Part shown: positions 49,350-61,993 of the stretch, in pieces
Layout: the number at the start of each line of letters is the position of its first letter
Position numbering within the stretch: the first letter of the stretch is position 1
Assembly (NCBI GenBank): GCA_945879115.1
Contig: CAMDUR010000001.1
Span: 1-64,000 of the forward strand
Source of the DNA: Polynucleobacter meluiroseus
Lineage (GTDB): Bacteria > Pseudomonadota > Gammaproteobacteria > Burkholderiales > Burkholderiaceae
DNA length: 64,000 bases
Direction of reading: 5' to 3'
Made by a program: the position numbers and the translations under genes
Notes under the pieces: model-generated
Seen by the model: the letters and a program-made list of their open reading frames with translations, nothing else
Databases searched by the model: none
Told to the model about the DNA's origin: nothing

Positions 49350-50327
49350 ATGGAATTTTTCCGCATCCGTCGTGATATCCCATTTATGCGCCATGCTTTG
49401 GTGCTAAATTTAATTTCCGGCTTAACCTTTATAGCAGCTGTATTTTTCTTGGCATACAAGGGACTGCATTTATCCGTTGAATTTACCGGCGGCACAGTCA
49501 TGGAGATCAGCTACTCTCAAGCGGCCCCCTTAGAGTCGATCAGAAGTGATTTAATCAAATTAGGCTACCAAGATGTCCAAGTGCAAAATTTCGGCAGCTC
49601 TAAAGATGTTCTGATCCGTTTACCGCTCCAAAAAAATGCAGCAGGCGAAACTATCTCATCATCACAGCAAAGCGTTATTGTTATAGATACTCTCAAAGCT
49701 TCACAGGCTGACGTCACGCTAAAACGGGTTGAATTTATCGGGCCTCAAGTTGGCAAAGAATTAGCAACGGATGGTCTTTTAGCATTGCTATTTGTTGTTT
49801 TGGGTATTGTTATCTACCTGTCTATCCGCTTCGAATGGAAGTTTGCTTTAGCAGGCATCATTGCTAACCTTCATGACGTGGTGATCATTCTGGGCTTCTT
49901 TGCATTCTTCCAATGGGAATTTTCACTTTCTGTTCTAGCTGCTGTTCTGGCGGTTTTAGGTTACTCAGTCAACGAATCTGTTGTCATTTTTGATCGTATT
50001 AGAGAAAACTTCCGCAAGTACAGAAAAATGAGCGTAACGGCAGTGATTGATAATGCTATTACAAGCACCACAAGCAGAACAATCATTACTCACGGTAGTA
50101 CTCAAATGATGGTTTTGGCGATGCTGCTATTTGGTGGCCCTACCCTTTATTATTTTGCATTAGCTCTCACCATTGGTATTTTGTTTGGTATTTACTCCTC
50201 AGTATTCGTAGCCGCAGCTTTAGCTATGTGGCTAGGCATTAAGCGTGAAGACTTAATTAAAGTTGATCCAAAATCAGCAAATGATAATCAAAAGCCTGAT
50301 GATCCAAATTTTGGAGCTCAGGTTTAA
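49350..50327 (+). CDS. secF: protein translocase subunit SecF
   Basis: Partner of SecD. It has 325 residues: an N-terminal membrane helix (about 18-36), the V-E-F-T-G-G segment (about 44-49), a short periplasmic domain, and five C-terminal helices with the Y-S-V-N-E-S-V-V-I-F-D-R-I-R-E-N motif (about 206-221). A hydrophilic tail ends the protein. It is the last gene of its run and is followed by a bidirectional terminator. Confidence 0.98.
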   Translation: MEFFRIRRDIPFMRHALVLNLISGLTFIAAVFFLAYKGLHLSVEFTGGTVMEISYSQAAPLESIRSDLIKLGYQDVQVQNFGSSKDVLIRLPLQKNAAGETISSSQQSVIVIDTLKASQADVTLKRVEFIGPQVGKELATDGLLALLFVVLGIVIYLSIRFEWKFALAGIIANLHDVVIILGFFAFFQWEFSLSVLAAVLAVLGYSVNESVVIFDRIRENFRKYRKMSVTAVIDNAITSTTSRTIITHGSTQMMVLAMLLFGGPTLYYFALALTIGILFGIYSSVFVAAALAMWLGIKREDLIKVDPKSANDNQKPDDPNFGAQV

Positions 50328-50328
50328 T

Positions 50329-50356
50329 AAAAAAGGAGACCAAGGTCTCCTTTTTT
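50329..50356. terminator. bidirectional terminator between secF and aroQ
   Basis: A perfect inverted repeat (50331-50341 with 50344-50354; inner core GGAGACC/GGTCTCC) is flanked by an A run on one side and a T run on the other, so it can terminate secF on the plus strand and aroQ on the minus strand. Confidence 0.9.
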
Positions 50357-50382
50357 ATTGCTTCCAATGAATACTTGACACC

Positions 50383-50835
50383 TTAAGGTCTAGCAATCAA
50401 AGCCTCAATCGCCATGCTATATCCAGCAATCCCAAAGCCGGCAAGCACGCTTACGGCTACCGGTGATACGTAAGACTGGTGGCGAAAGGCTTCACGTGCA
50501 TACACATTGGAGATGTGCACTTCAATCACTGGCAATCCGCCAACACCCGCAATCGCATCATGCAAAGCAATTGATGTATGTGTGTAGGCGCCGGGATTAA
50601 AGACAACCCCTTTTAACTGACCAGATTTAAATAATTTCCCAGCCTCATGAATTTTTTCAATTAATTCACCCTCATGATTACTTTGGAAGAAGTTAACTGA
50701 ATACTGATGCTTTTTAGCGACCTCAGAACATAATGCTTCAAGGTCGGCTAAAGTTTTATCACCGTACTTTTCAGGCTCTCTGGTACCTAGTAAATTTAGG
50801 TTAGGGCCATTCATCACAAGAATTGTTTTCATCAT
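50383..50835 (-). CDS. aroQ: 3-dehydroquinate dehydratase, type II
   Basis: Removes water from 3-dehydroquinate in the shikimate pathway; it forms a dodecamer in the cytoplasm. It has 150 residues. The N-terminal N-G-P-N-L-N-L-L-G-T-R-E-P-E-x-Y-G motif carries the catalytic Tyr24, N-P-G-A-Y-T-H-T-S is near residue 82, and the E-V-H-I-S-N motif holds the catalytic His near 105. The gene is in the same pathway as the attenuated aroG 16 kb away, but no leader peptide is seen here. Confidence 0.97.
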   Translation of the reverse strand: MMKTILVMNGPNLNLLGTREPEKYGDKTLADLEALCSEVAKKHQYSVNFFQSNHEGELIEKIHEAGKLFKSGQLKGVVFNPGAYTHTSIALHDAIAGVGGLPVIEVHISNVYAREAFRHQSYVSPVAVSVLAGFGIAGYSMAIEALIARP

Positions 50836-50913
50836 TGACGCCTAGTGTGGACTAATTACCTAATATTCTACTTGACTCGTTCAAGACTGCTAAAGGTGTT
50901 AAATATGCTGAAT

Positions 50914-53669
<2,756 letters not shown>

Positions 53670-53701
53670 TTAGTACTTCTGTGAGCTTAAAACGAAATAG
53701 C

Positions 53702-53707
53702 TATAAT
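53702..53707 (+). promoter_or_regulatory. -10 hexamer immediately before the glutathione transferase gene
   Basis: A perfect TATAAT ends 7 bases before the ATG at 53715. Transcription from it would begin at or next to the start codon. No clear -35 box at the right distance and no ribosome binding site were seen. Confidence 0.5.
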
Positions 53708-53714
53708 TACACCC

Positions 53715-54329
53715 ATGAAACTTATCGGCTCCCTCACTAGTCCCTACGTCCGCAAGGTACGAATTGTTTTTTCTGAGAAAAAGATTGAACTGCCATTTGC
53801 ACTTGAAAATGTTTGGTCTCAAGACACTCAAATCATGCAAATTAACCCCTTGGGTAAAGTTCCATGCCTAATATTAGATGATGGCGAGCCTATATTTGAC
53901 TCAAGAGTTATTGTTGAATACGCAGATACTCTCAACCCTGTGAACCGTCTTATTCCAGACACGGGCAAAGACCGTGCCGCAGTAAAAACTTGGGAAGCAT
54001 TGGCAGATGGCATCTTAGATGCAGCCATTCTTGCTAGATTAGAAAAAACCTGGCGCCCAGAGCAAGAGCAATCGCAAGCTTGGTATGACCGACAAATCGG
54101 TAAAGTTAATAGTGCCCTTGATGCCATATCTCATAAGCTTGGAGACAACGCGTGGTGCTTCTCTAGCAAGCTAAGTTTGGCTGATATTTCTGTAGCTTGT
54201 GCACTTGACTACTTAGTTTTTAGGTATCCAGATTTAGCGTGGCAACAGAAATATGAAAATCTCAGTCGCTTCCACTTAAAGATGATGGGTCGCCCTGCTT
54301 TCGTGGAAACTGCACCGCCCCCTCAATAA
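53715..54329 (+). CDS. glutathione S-transferase family protein
   Basis: A 204-residue cytoplasmic protein with an N-terminal thioredoxin-fold domain (about 1-80), including S-P-Y-V-R-K-V-R and N-P-L-G-K-V-P-C-L followed by D-S-R-V-I-V-E-Y, and an all-helical C-terminal domain. It resembles the YibF-like group found near purB in many proteobacteria. The substrate is unknown. It is divergent from purB and convergent with mnmA. Confidence 0.9.
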   Translation: MKLIGSLTSPYVRKVRIVFSEKKIELPFALENVWSQDTQIMQINPLGKVPCLILDDGEPIFDSRVIVEYADTLNPVNRLIPDTGKDRAAVKTWEALADGILDAAILARLEKTWRPEQEQSQAWYDRQIGKVNSALDAISHKLGDNAWCFSSKLSLADISVACALDYLVFRYPDLAWQQKYENLSRFHLKMMGRPAFVETAPPPQ

Positions 54330-54368
54330 ATTTAATCTATAAAGATTTAATCAATTTATTTTAAATGC

Positions 54369-55493
54369 TTAGCCGGTAATGATTCCGCCGCCTAAGCAAC
54401 GCTGACCATCATACAAAACGGCGGATTGGCCGGGCGTAATAGCCCATTGAGATTCCTTAAAGCTTAAGGAAAACTCTTCTGCATGAATACTACTCAACAA
54501 ACAAGGACCATCTGCTTGCCTATATCTGGTTTTAGCCGTGTAAGCCCCTAAAATTGGAGGCACATTTGAGGTCCAACTCATTTGAGATGCCTCAAGTGCA
54601 GGCTTTAATAACCAAGGATGCTCATGTCCTTGAACAATGTATAGAGTGTTACTTGCCATGTCTTTTTTAGCCACAAACCAAGGATCACCATTGCCGTCCT
54701 TGCTACCGCCAATTCCGATACCCTTGCGTTGACCCAAGGTGTAAAAAGCCAAACCAATGTGTTCGCCTACTATCTGACCTTCTTCAGTTTTAATGGGGCC
54801 TGGTTGATTGGGTAAGTAGCGATTTAAAAAATCTCTGAAGGGTCTCTCACCAATAAAACAAATACCAGTTGAGTCTTTTTTAGCAGCATTAGGCAATCCA
54901 ATACTTTGGGCAATTTCTCGCACAAGAGTTTTTTTGATGCCGCCCAATGGGAAGATGACCTGTTTTAACTGTTGTTGGCTAAGTCGATAAAGAAAGTAAC
55001 TTTGATCTTTCGTGTTATCAATTGCTTTTAGGAGTTGCACTTCTTCATTGACTCTTGCGGTTTGTGCGTAGTGACCGGTAGCGATTGCCTCAGCACCTAA
55101 ACTCATGGCGTGATCTAGGAATGCTTTGAACTTAATTTCCGCATTACATAAAACATCAGGGTTAGGTGTTCGACCCGCTGAGTATTCTCTTAAAAATTCA
55201 GCAAAAACTCGATCTTTGTATTCACTTGCAAAATTAACAGCTTCAACATCAATCCCAATTAAATCTGCTACAGAAACAACATCTAACCAATCCTGGCGAG
55301 ATGAACAATATTCACTATCGTCATCATCTTCCCAATTTTTCATAAACAAACCAATGACCTTGTACCCCTGTTGTTTCAGGATCCAGGCAGCTACAGATGA
55401 ATCAACACCTCCGGACATTCCAATCACAACAGTGGCAGGAGGAAGCACAGGGGCAGATTTCAAAAAACTGAGGTCAATTAGTGGAATTGTCAT
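54369..55493 (-). CDS. mnmA: tRNA 2-thiouridylase MnmA
   Basis: Thiolates uridine-34 of Glu, Gln and Lys tRNAs using ATP and sulfur relay. It has 374 residues from this start. The PP-loop [10 protein letters not shown] lies near residue 26. The two catalytic Cys are in N-P-D-V-L-C-N and [10 protein letters not shown]. The frame is open from TTG 55511, but ATG 55493 is the natural start. An extra hydrophobic N-terminal stretch before the P-loop is longer than in E. coli. Confidence 0.95.
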   Translation of the reverse strand: MTIPLIDLSFLKSAPVLPPATVVIGMSGGVDSSVAAWILKQQGYKVIGLFMKNWEDDDDSEYCSSRQDWLDVVSVADLIGIDVEAVNFASEYKDRVFAEFLREYSAGRTPNPDVLCNAEIKFKAFLDHAMSLGAEAIATGHYAQTARVNEEVQLLKAIDNTKDQSYFLYRLSQQQLKQVIFPLGGIKKTLVREIAQSIGLPNAAKKDSTGICFIGERPFRDFLNRYLPNQPGPIKTEEGQIVGEHIGLAFYTLGQRKGIGIGGSKDGNGDPWFVAKKDMASNTLYIVQGHEHPWLLKPALEASQMSWTSNVPPILGAYTAKTRYRQADGPCLLSSIHAEEFSLSFKESQWAITPGQSAVLYDGQRCLGGGIITG

Positions 55494-55569
55494 AAGTGTA
55501 TTTAATATCAACTAACCCAATTTAGAAAAGTATTCCTGAGGGCGGTCAAATAAGCCTATTTTTTACAAA

Positions 55570-55623
55570 AAAGGGTTAAATGGGGTTAGAAAAAGGTCTA
55601 AATTATAGTAATCTTAACCCTTT
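55570..55623. repeat. inverted repeat upstream of pntAA
   Basis: AAAGGGTTAA (55570-55579) and its exact reverse complement TTAACCCTTT (55614-55623) are 34 bases apart, just before the pnt genes. A related half (GGGGTTAG) also follows the first arm directly. It could be a paired operator or an mRNA stem; the promoter position is uncertain. Confidence 0.4.
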
Positions 55624-55645
55624 ATAAAATAACAGGGAGAATCCC

Positions 55646-56779
55646 ATGCGCATTGGCGTGCCATTAGAAACTCAGGCTTACGAAACGCGCGTTGCTGCCA
55701 CACCAGAAACAGTGAAGAAATTCATTACTAGTGGCCATACGGTTGTCATTCAAAGTGGCGCAGGAACTGCTAGCAGTCAACCAGATTCAGCTTATGAAGC
55801 AGTTGGCGCAAAGATCGGTTCAGCAAGTGACGCACTTGGTGCTGAATTAGTTCTAAAAGTAAGAGCTCCTAACAGTAATGAGTTAGCTCAAATGCAAAAT
55901 AATGCTGTTTTGCTAGGAATGCTAGATCCATTCGATAATGCAAATAATGCTGCTATGGCGGCCAAAGGTATTACTGCCTTTGCTCTTGAAGCGGCACCTC
56001 GCACCACTCGCGCACAAAGTCTTGATGTTTTATCTTCTCAAGCTAACATCGCTGGCTACAAAGCTGTGATGGTTGCAGCAAATGAATATCAGCGCTTTAT
56101 GCCGATGTTGATGACTGCAGCAGGTACGGTCAAGGCAGCTCGTATATTAATCTTAGGTGCCGGTGTTGCAGGTCTTCAAGCGATTGCTACGGCTAAACGT
56201 TTAGGTGCTGTTATCGAAGCCTCTGATGTACGTCCCGCCGCTAAGGAACAAATCGAATCACTGGGAGCAAAGTTTGTTGATGTTCCTTATGAAACAGATG
56301 AAGAGCGCGAAATTGCTAAAGGTGTTGGTGGTTATGCTCGCCCAATGCCAGCATCTTGGATGCAGCGGCAAGCGGCGTTGGTCGCTGAACGTGCCAAGCA
56401 AGCTGATATCGTGATTGCAACAGCTTTGATTCCCGGTCGTAAAGCCCCAACACTTCTCCATGCTGAAACAGTTCAGCAAATGAAGCCAGGATCGGTGGTG
56501 GTCGATTTAGCTGCTGGTAAAGGTGAAAATGGTGCAGGTAATTGCCCGCTTACCGAGACTGATAAAGTTGTCATCAAACATGGTGTGAAATTAGTTGGTT
56601 ACACCAACTTAGCCAGCATGGTTTCAGCAGATGCTTCAGCTCTCTATGCTCGTAACTTGATGGATTTTATGAAACTGATCATCAATCCAGAAGCACAACT
56701 TGCCATCCCAACTGATGACGATATCGTAACGGCCTGCTTAATGTGTCAAAGTGGCCAAGTTATTCGTCAGAACGCTTAA
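55646..56779 (+). CDS. pntAA: NAD(P) transhydrogenase subunit alpha 1 (domain I)
   Basis: NAD(H)-binding peripheral subunit of the proton-pumping transhydrogenase, which makes NADPH from NADH using the proton gradient. It has 377 residues. The M-R-I-G-V-P-L-E-T-x-A-Y-E-T-R-V-A-A-T start and the Rossmann segment I-L-G-A-G-V-A-G-L-Q-A-I-A-T-A (about 170-184) are characteristic. A good ribosome binding site (AGGGAGA) precedes the ATG. As in Rhodospirillum, the alpha chain is split into two genes; pntAB follows after 17 bases. Confidence 0.96.
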   Translation: MRIGVPLETQAYETRVAATPETVKKFITSGHTVVIQSGAGTASSQPDSAYEAVGAKIGSASDALGAELVLKVRAPNSNELAQMQNNAVLLGMLDPFDNANNAAMAAKGITAFALEAAPRTTRAQSLDVLSSQANIAGYKAVMVAANEYQRFMPMLMTAAGTVKAARILILGAGVAGLQAIATAKRLGAVIEASDVRPAAKEQIESLGAKFVDVPYETDEEREIAKGVGGYARPMPASWMQRQAALVAERAKQADIVIATALIPGRKAPTLLHAETVQQMKPGSVVVDLAAGKGENGAGNCPLTETDKVVIKHGVKLVGYTNLASMVSADASALYARNLMDFMKLIINPEAQLAIPTDDDIVTACLMCQSGQVIRQNA

Positions 56780-56796
56780 GGTCTTAAAGGAAAATC

Positions 56797-57111
56797 ATGG
56801 ACGCTATTAGCCCAACAATTTATAACCTAATTATTTTCGTACTGGCTATCTACGTGGGTTATCACGTAGTTTGGAACGTAACCCCTGCCTTACACACCCC
56901 CTTAATGGCTGTAACGAATGCTATCTCTGCCATCATTATCGTTGGTGCCATGTTGGCGGCCGCTCTAACAGAAGGCGCCCTTGGTAAAACTATGGGCACT
57001 ATCGCTGTAGCCCTTGCAGCAGTGAACGTATTCGGCGGCTTCTTAGTCACAAGACGCATGCTTGAAATGTTTAGGAAAAAAGAGAAAAAAGCTAAGGGAG
57101 AAACAGCATGA
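56797..57111 (+). CDS. pntAB: NAD(P) transhydrogenase subunit alpha 2 (membrane domain)
   Basis: A 104-residue inner-membrane protein with three hydrophobic helices, forming part of the proton channel (domain II) of the transhydrogenase. It shows the typical V-G-Y-H-V-V-W-N-V-T-P-A-L-H-T-P-L-M-A-V-T-N-A-I segment (about 20-43). Its stop overlaps the pntB start by 4 bases. Confidence 0.95.
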   Translation: MDAISPTIYNLIIFVLAIYVGYHVVWNVTPALHTPLMAVTNAISAIIIVGAMLAAALTEGALGKTMGTIAVALAAVNVFGGFLVTRRMLEMFRKKEKKAKGETA

Positions 57112-58550
57112 GTCTGAATCTCGTTACGCTTCTTTATTTAGTAGCCTCCATTTGCTTTATTCAAGCGCTTAAAGGTCTATCTCATCCAACCACCTCTATC
57201 AAAGGTAACTTCTTTGGTATGGTCGGCATGGCTATTGCTATAGTCACAACGGTTGGTTTAGTGATGATGCTCGCTCAGCAATCAGCAGCTTCAGGCATGG
57301 CTTATGTTTTAGGTGCTTTAGTTATTGGTGGTGGCGCTGGTGCAATTATGGCCAAGCGCGTAGAAATGACTAAGATGCCTGAACTGGTTGCATTCATGCA
57401 CAGCATGATTGGTCTTGCAGCTGTTTGTATTGCTGTGGCAGCAGTTGCTGAACCTCACGCATTTGGTATTGTGGCTCTTGGTGAACCTATTCCTCTTGGT
57501 AATCGTCTAGAACTCTTTATCGGTACTTTTGTTGGTGCGATTACTTTCTCAGGCTCTGTAATTGCCTTTGGTAAGTTATCAGGTAAATATAAATTCCGTT
57601 TATTCCAAGGTGCTCCAGTTACTTTCCCTGGTCAACACATGTTGAACTTAGCACTAGCTATTGTGATGGTTGGTAGTGGCGTGATGTTTTCAATTGCTCC
57701 AGGTTCAGAGCCCGCGTGGAACTACTTTATTGTCATGGCCGTAGTAGCTTTCATACTTGGCGTATTGATCATCATTCCAATCGGTGGTGCTGATATGCCA
57801 GTAGTTGTATCTATGCTGAATTCTTACTCTGGTTGGGCAGCAGCAGGCATTGGTTTTTCATTGAATAATTCAATGTTGATCGTTGCAGGCTCATTAGTTG
57901 GATCATCAGGCGCAATTCTGTCTTACATCATGTGTAAGGCGATGAACCGCTCTTTCTTCAATGTGATCTTAGGTGGCTTTGGTGGGGACACCAGTGGTGC
58001 AGCTGCCGCTGGCTCTCAAGAGCAGCGTAATGTTAAATCTGGCTCAGCCGATGATGCGGCATTCTTAATGACTAATGCTGAAACAGTGATTATCGTTCCG
58101 GGTTATGGTTTAGCAGTTGCTCGCGCTCAGCATGCTCTCAAGGAGCTAACAGAGAAGTTAACGCATGCAGGCGTTACTGTTAAGTATGCAATTCACCCAG
58201 TAGCGGGTCGTATGCCAGGTCATATGAACGTTCTGTTAGCTGAAGCTGAAGTTCCATACGACCAAGTATTTGAAATGGAAGATATCAACACTGAATTTGG
58301 TCAGGCTGATGTTGTATTGATCTTAGGTGCCAACGACGTGGTAAACCCTGCTGCAAGAACACCAGGTAGCCCAATCTTCGGTATGCCAATCCTAGAAGCT
58401 TACAAAGCTAAGACAGTCATTGTTAACAAGCGCTCAATGGCTTCTGGTTATGCCGGTCTTGATAATGAATTGTTCTATATGGACAAGACCATGATGGTCT
58501 TTGGTGACGCTAAGAAGGTCATTGAAGACATGGTCAAGGCTGTTGGGTAA
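57108..58550 (+). CDS. pntB: NAD(P) transhydrogenase subunit beta
   Basis: Carries the rest of the membrane channel and the NADP(H)-binding domain III. It has 480 residues, with about eight or nine hydrophobic segments in the first 280 and a soluble C-terminal domain. That domain has I-V-P-G-Y-G-L-A-V-A-R-A-Q-H near residue 327, A-G-R-M-P-G-H-M-N-V-L-L-A-E-A near 366 and G-A-N-D-V-V-N-P-A-A near 406. It is the last gene of pntAA-pntAB-pntB and is followed by an intrinsic terminator. Confidence 0.97.
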   Translation: MSLNLVTLLYLVASICFIQALKGLSHPTTSIKGNFFGMVGMAIAIVTTVGLVMMLAQQSAASGMAYVLGALVIGGGAGAIMAKRVEMTKMPELVAFMHSMIGLAAVCIAVAAVAEPHAFGIVALGEPIPLGNRLELFIGTFVGAITFSGSVIAFGKLSGKYKFRLFQGAPVTFPGQHMLNLALAIVMVGSGVMFSIAPGSEPAWNYFIVMAVVAFILGVLIIIPIGGADMPVVVSMLNSYSGWAAAGIGFSLNNSMLIVAGSLVGSSGAILSYIMCKAMNRSFFNVILGGFGGDTSGAAAAGSQEQRNVKSGSADDAAFLMTNAETVIIVPGYGLAVARAQHALKELTEKLTHAGVTVKYAIHPVAGRMPGHMNVLLAEAEVPYDQVFEMEDINTEFGQADVVLILGANDVVNPAARTPGSPIFGMPILEAYKAKTVIVNKRSMASGYAGLDNELFYMDKTMMVFGDAKKVIEDMVKAVG

Positions 58551-58575
58551 ATATTAAATTGTTTATCTTTAGAAG

Positions 58576-58598
58576 AAACCGCCTTAGGGCGGTTTTTT
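58576..58598 (+). terminator. intrinsic terminator of pntB
   Basis: A perfect 8-base-pair stem (AAACCGCC 58576-58583 with GGCGGTTT 58588-58595) with a 4-base loop and a T run to 58598. It lies 25 bases after the pntB stop. Confidence 0.93.
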
Positions 58599-58643
58599 AT
58601 TACCTATTTTTTTGATGGTATTTTTTTGAGTATGATCTGCTTT

Positions 58644-58814
58644 ATGAATATCAAAAAACGTTTATCTCTTGCACAGATCAAAAGGCAAGCTTTAATGCAT
58701 GCAGGTATAGTCCCGAGCTCCTACGGTACTAAGAAATTAACGCAAGTCGTTCGGAGTAAAAAGAAAAAATTAGTAAGTCGAAAACAAAAGCACAAACATA
58801 TTGATTTGCATTGA
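58644..58814 (+). CDS. small, highly basic hypothetical protein
   Basis: A possible gene of 56 residues, not recognised. It is strongly basic (about 12 Lys, 4 Arg, 4 His against 1 Asp), with a Lys/Arg-rich second half, so nucleic-acid binding is conceivable. It has no signal peptide or membrane segment. The frame is open from TTG 58626, but ATG 58644 is preceded by a TATGAT hexamer 7 bases away. It lies in the only 349-base stretch without a recognised gene (58551-58899), between two terminators. It is supported only by these two terminators and the -10-like element, so it may be chance. Confidence 0.4.
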   Translation: MNIKKRLSLAQIKRQALMHAGIVPSSYGTKKLTQVVRSKKKKLVSRKQKHKHIDLH

Positions 58815-58853
58815 CTTGGGTTAAGTTAATTAATTTTCTCAAATTGAGGATAC

Positions 58854-58882
58854 AAAAAAGGCACCGCATGCGGTGCCTTTTT
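58854..58882. terminator. bidirectional terminator after groL
   Basis: A perfect palindrome, GGCACCGCATGCGGTGCC (58860-58877), is flanked by A6 on one side and T5 on the other, so it terminates groL on the minus strand and could also end the small plus-strand ORF. Confidence 0.93.
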
Positions 58883-58899
58883 CATGAGTTGGGGCTCAA

Positions 58900-60576
<1,677 letters not shown>

Positions 60577-60581
60577 TTAAA

Positions 60582-60872
60582 TTACTTCTGAACAACAGCC
60601 ATGATGTCTTCTTCACGCATTACAAGAAGCTCATTGCCATCAACTTTGACTGTTTGACCTGCATACTTACCAAACAAAACACGATCACCGACCTTAACGT
60701 CTAATGGGATTGATTTGCCTGATTCGTCTTTTTTACCTGTACCTACCGCAAGAATTTCACCTTGATCAGGCTTTTCTGCAGCTGTTTCAGGAATAACAAG
60801 ACCTGATGCCGTTTTTGTTTCGTTATCCAAACGCTTGATGATCACACGATCATGCAAAGGGCGTAGATTCAT
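60582..60872 (-). CDS. groS: co-chaperonin GroES
   Basis: Heptameric lid of the GroEL chamber. It has 96 residues. The N-terminus [14 protein letters not shown], the mobile loop at about 17-32 (with [11 protein letters not shown]) and the [12 protein letters not shown] segment are diagnostic. The ribosome binding site AAGGAG is good. It is first in groES-groL, with a CIRCE-controlled promoter upstream. Confidence 0.99.
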   Translation of the reverse strand: MNLRPLHDRVIIKRLDNETKTASGLVIPETAAEKPDQGEILAVGTGKKDESGKSIPLDVKVGDRVLFGKYAGQTVKVDGNELLVMREEDIMAVVQK

Positions 60873-60959
60873 ATTGACTCCTTCTTTTGGTTAGTGAGCG
60901 CTAACTATATAGATAGCAAAAACAATTAATTATAATTTCCATAAGAAGTCCCAATATTA

Positions 60960-60986
60960 TTAGCACTCTATATGGTCGAGTGCTAA
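60960..60986. promoter_or_regulatory. CIRCE operator (HrcA binding site) of groES-groL
   Basis: Exact CIRCE consensus: TTAGCACTC (60960-60968), 9-base spacer, GAGTGCTAA (60978-60986). It begins at the last base of the -10 box and covers the transcription start region, so bound HrcA would block the promoter. Confidence 0.97.
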
Positions 60987-61014
60987 TTATAGAGATGCTG
61001 CCTTGGCTTTTCAA
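60986..61014 (-). promoter_or_regulatory. sigma70-type promoter of groES-groL
   Basis: On the minus strand TTGAAA (61009-61014, five of six), exactly 17 bases, then perfect TATAAT (60986-60991). The C before TTGAAA also completes CTTGAAA, but no sigma32 -10 box fits at the expected distance. The CIRCE lies directly downstream. Confidence 0.85.
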
Positions 61015-61141
61015 GGGTTGCCGCTTATTTCCTCATTAATAAATTTAGGTGCTAGCAGTAGCCAAACCCTTAAAAAGGTTTAAGCCTCCCAATTACATTT
61101 GCAAGTTGAGTGTAACTAATTGATTTTTATTGGATTTATAT

Positions 61142-61993
61142 ATGACCCCAAAATCACGTTTGTATTCTCTTGTTAGAAATTGGAGCAAAAAGTCTCATCT
61201 ATCCGTTATGGATACCGGCCTTCATAAACCTTATAAGATTTCTGAAGCGTCTGAAAGTGAACAACTAATCGAGTGGTCGAAAGCTCAAGAACTCATATTT
61301 GAACTTGTGCTGTCAACAAAAGATGATTGTATCCAGATGGTCATCATGCAATCCATGCAAGATGCTCAATCGGAAGATGTGATTAGATTATTCAATCAGG
61401 GAGTTCAGGCTGCTGCTTATTGGCATAGTTTTGCAAAACCAACGCCCATCATGCTCCCATTTAAAACAGAGTGGTTAATGAACTCACATGTGCTGGTGGG
61501 CATCCAAAATGCAGTATTTAATTGCCATCTTCCAATTGGATTAATTCAAATAGGAATAGCTGACAGAGCTGAAGCTCAACAAATCTTGGTTTTACAAGAT
61601 GCTCTTATTAAGTTGCAAAGGATGGGCATCCTTCTACACCTTCTCGACTTTGAGGGTTCGGAAGATGATTGTCAATTAATCCACGATCACTCATTTACGA
61701 ATATTCACTTAAAGCCAGCACTCATCAGGCAAGCCATTCCAGGCAGTCTTTGTGAAAAGAACCTAAATCAACTAAATCAGATCATTCATAAATATGGATC
61801 TCAATCGGTAGCGGGTTCAATCAAAATCATTCACGACAGGGCTGTGGCTAAAAAGCAGCAGATTGATTGTTATTACGGTTCCAACATCATGCCTCCTATG
61901 ACCTTGCACCAAGTAGTTAAATTAGGAAACAGGACACAACAGAAAATAATTGCAAATAGTCTGATTGAAAAAAATATTAAGAAAGTTTTATGA
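61142..61993 (+). CDS. degenerate EAL-domain protein (BvgR-like arrangement)
   Basis: About 283 residues with a recognisable but degenerate EAL fold (roughly residues 65-265). Positions that bind metal and cyclic-di-GMP in active EAL phosphodiesterases are changed: the D-D-F-G motif reads L-L-D-F-E-G (about residue 176), the Lys-x-Asp motif keeps Lys but has Ala for Asp (H-L-K-P-A), A-E-G-V-E reads A-G-S-I-K, and the final Q-G reads Y-G. A catalytic role is therefore unlikely, and a regulatory or binding role is inferred. The frame is open from TTG 61130. The stop overlaps the next gene's start (ATGA). Confidence 0.75.
   Translation: MTPKSRLYSLVRNWSKKSHLSVMDTGLHKPYKISEASESEQLIEWSKAQELIFELVLSTKDDCIQMVIMQSMQDAQSEDVIRLFNQGVQAAAYWHSFAKPTPIMLPFKTEWLMNSHVLVGIQNAVFNCHLPIGLIQIGIADRAEAQQILVLQDALIKLQRMGILLHLLDFEGSEDDCQLIHDHSFTNIHLKPALIRQAIPGSLCEKNLNQLNQIIHKYGSQSVAGSIKIIHDRAVAKKQQIDCYYGSNIMPPMTLHQVVKLGNRTQQKIIANSLIEKNIKKVL

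Noticed and set aside
60992-61015. Sigma32 promoter for groES based on CTTGAAA
   Set aside because: No CCCCATNT-like -10 sequence lies about 13-15 bases downstream, while TATAAT is perfectly placed for sigma70.
61067-61083. Weak hairpin (AAACC...GGTTT) in the groES to EAL-gene gap as a terminator
   Set aside because: The stem is short, the loop is large and there is no T run in either direction. I see no other element in that gap.
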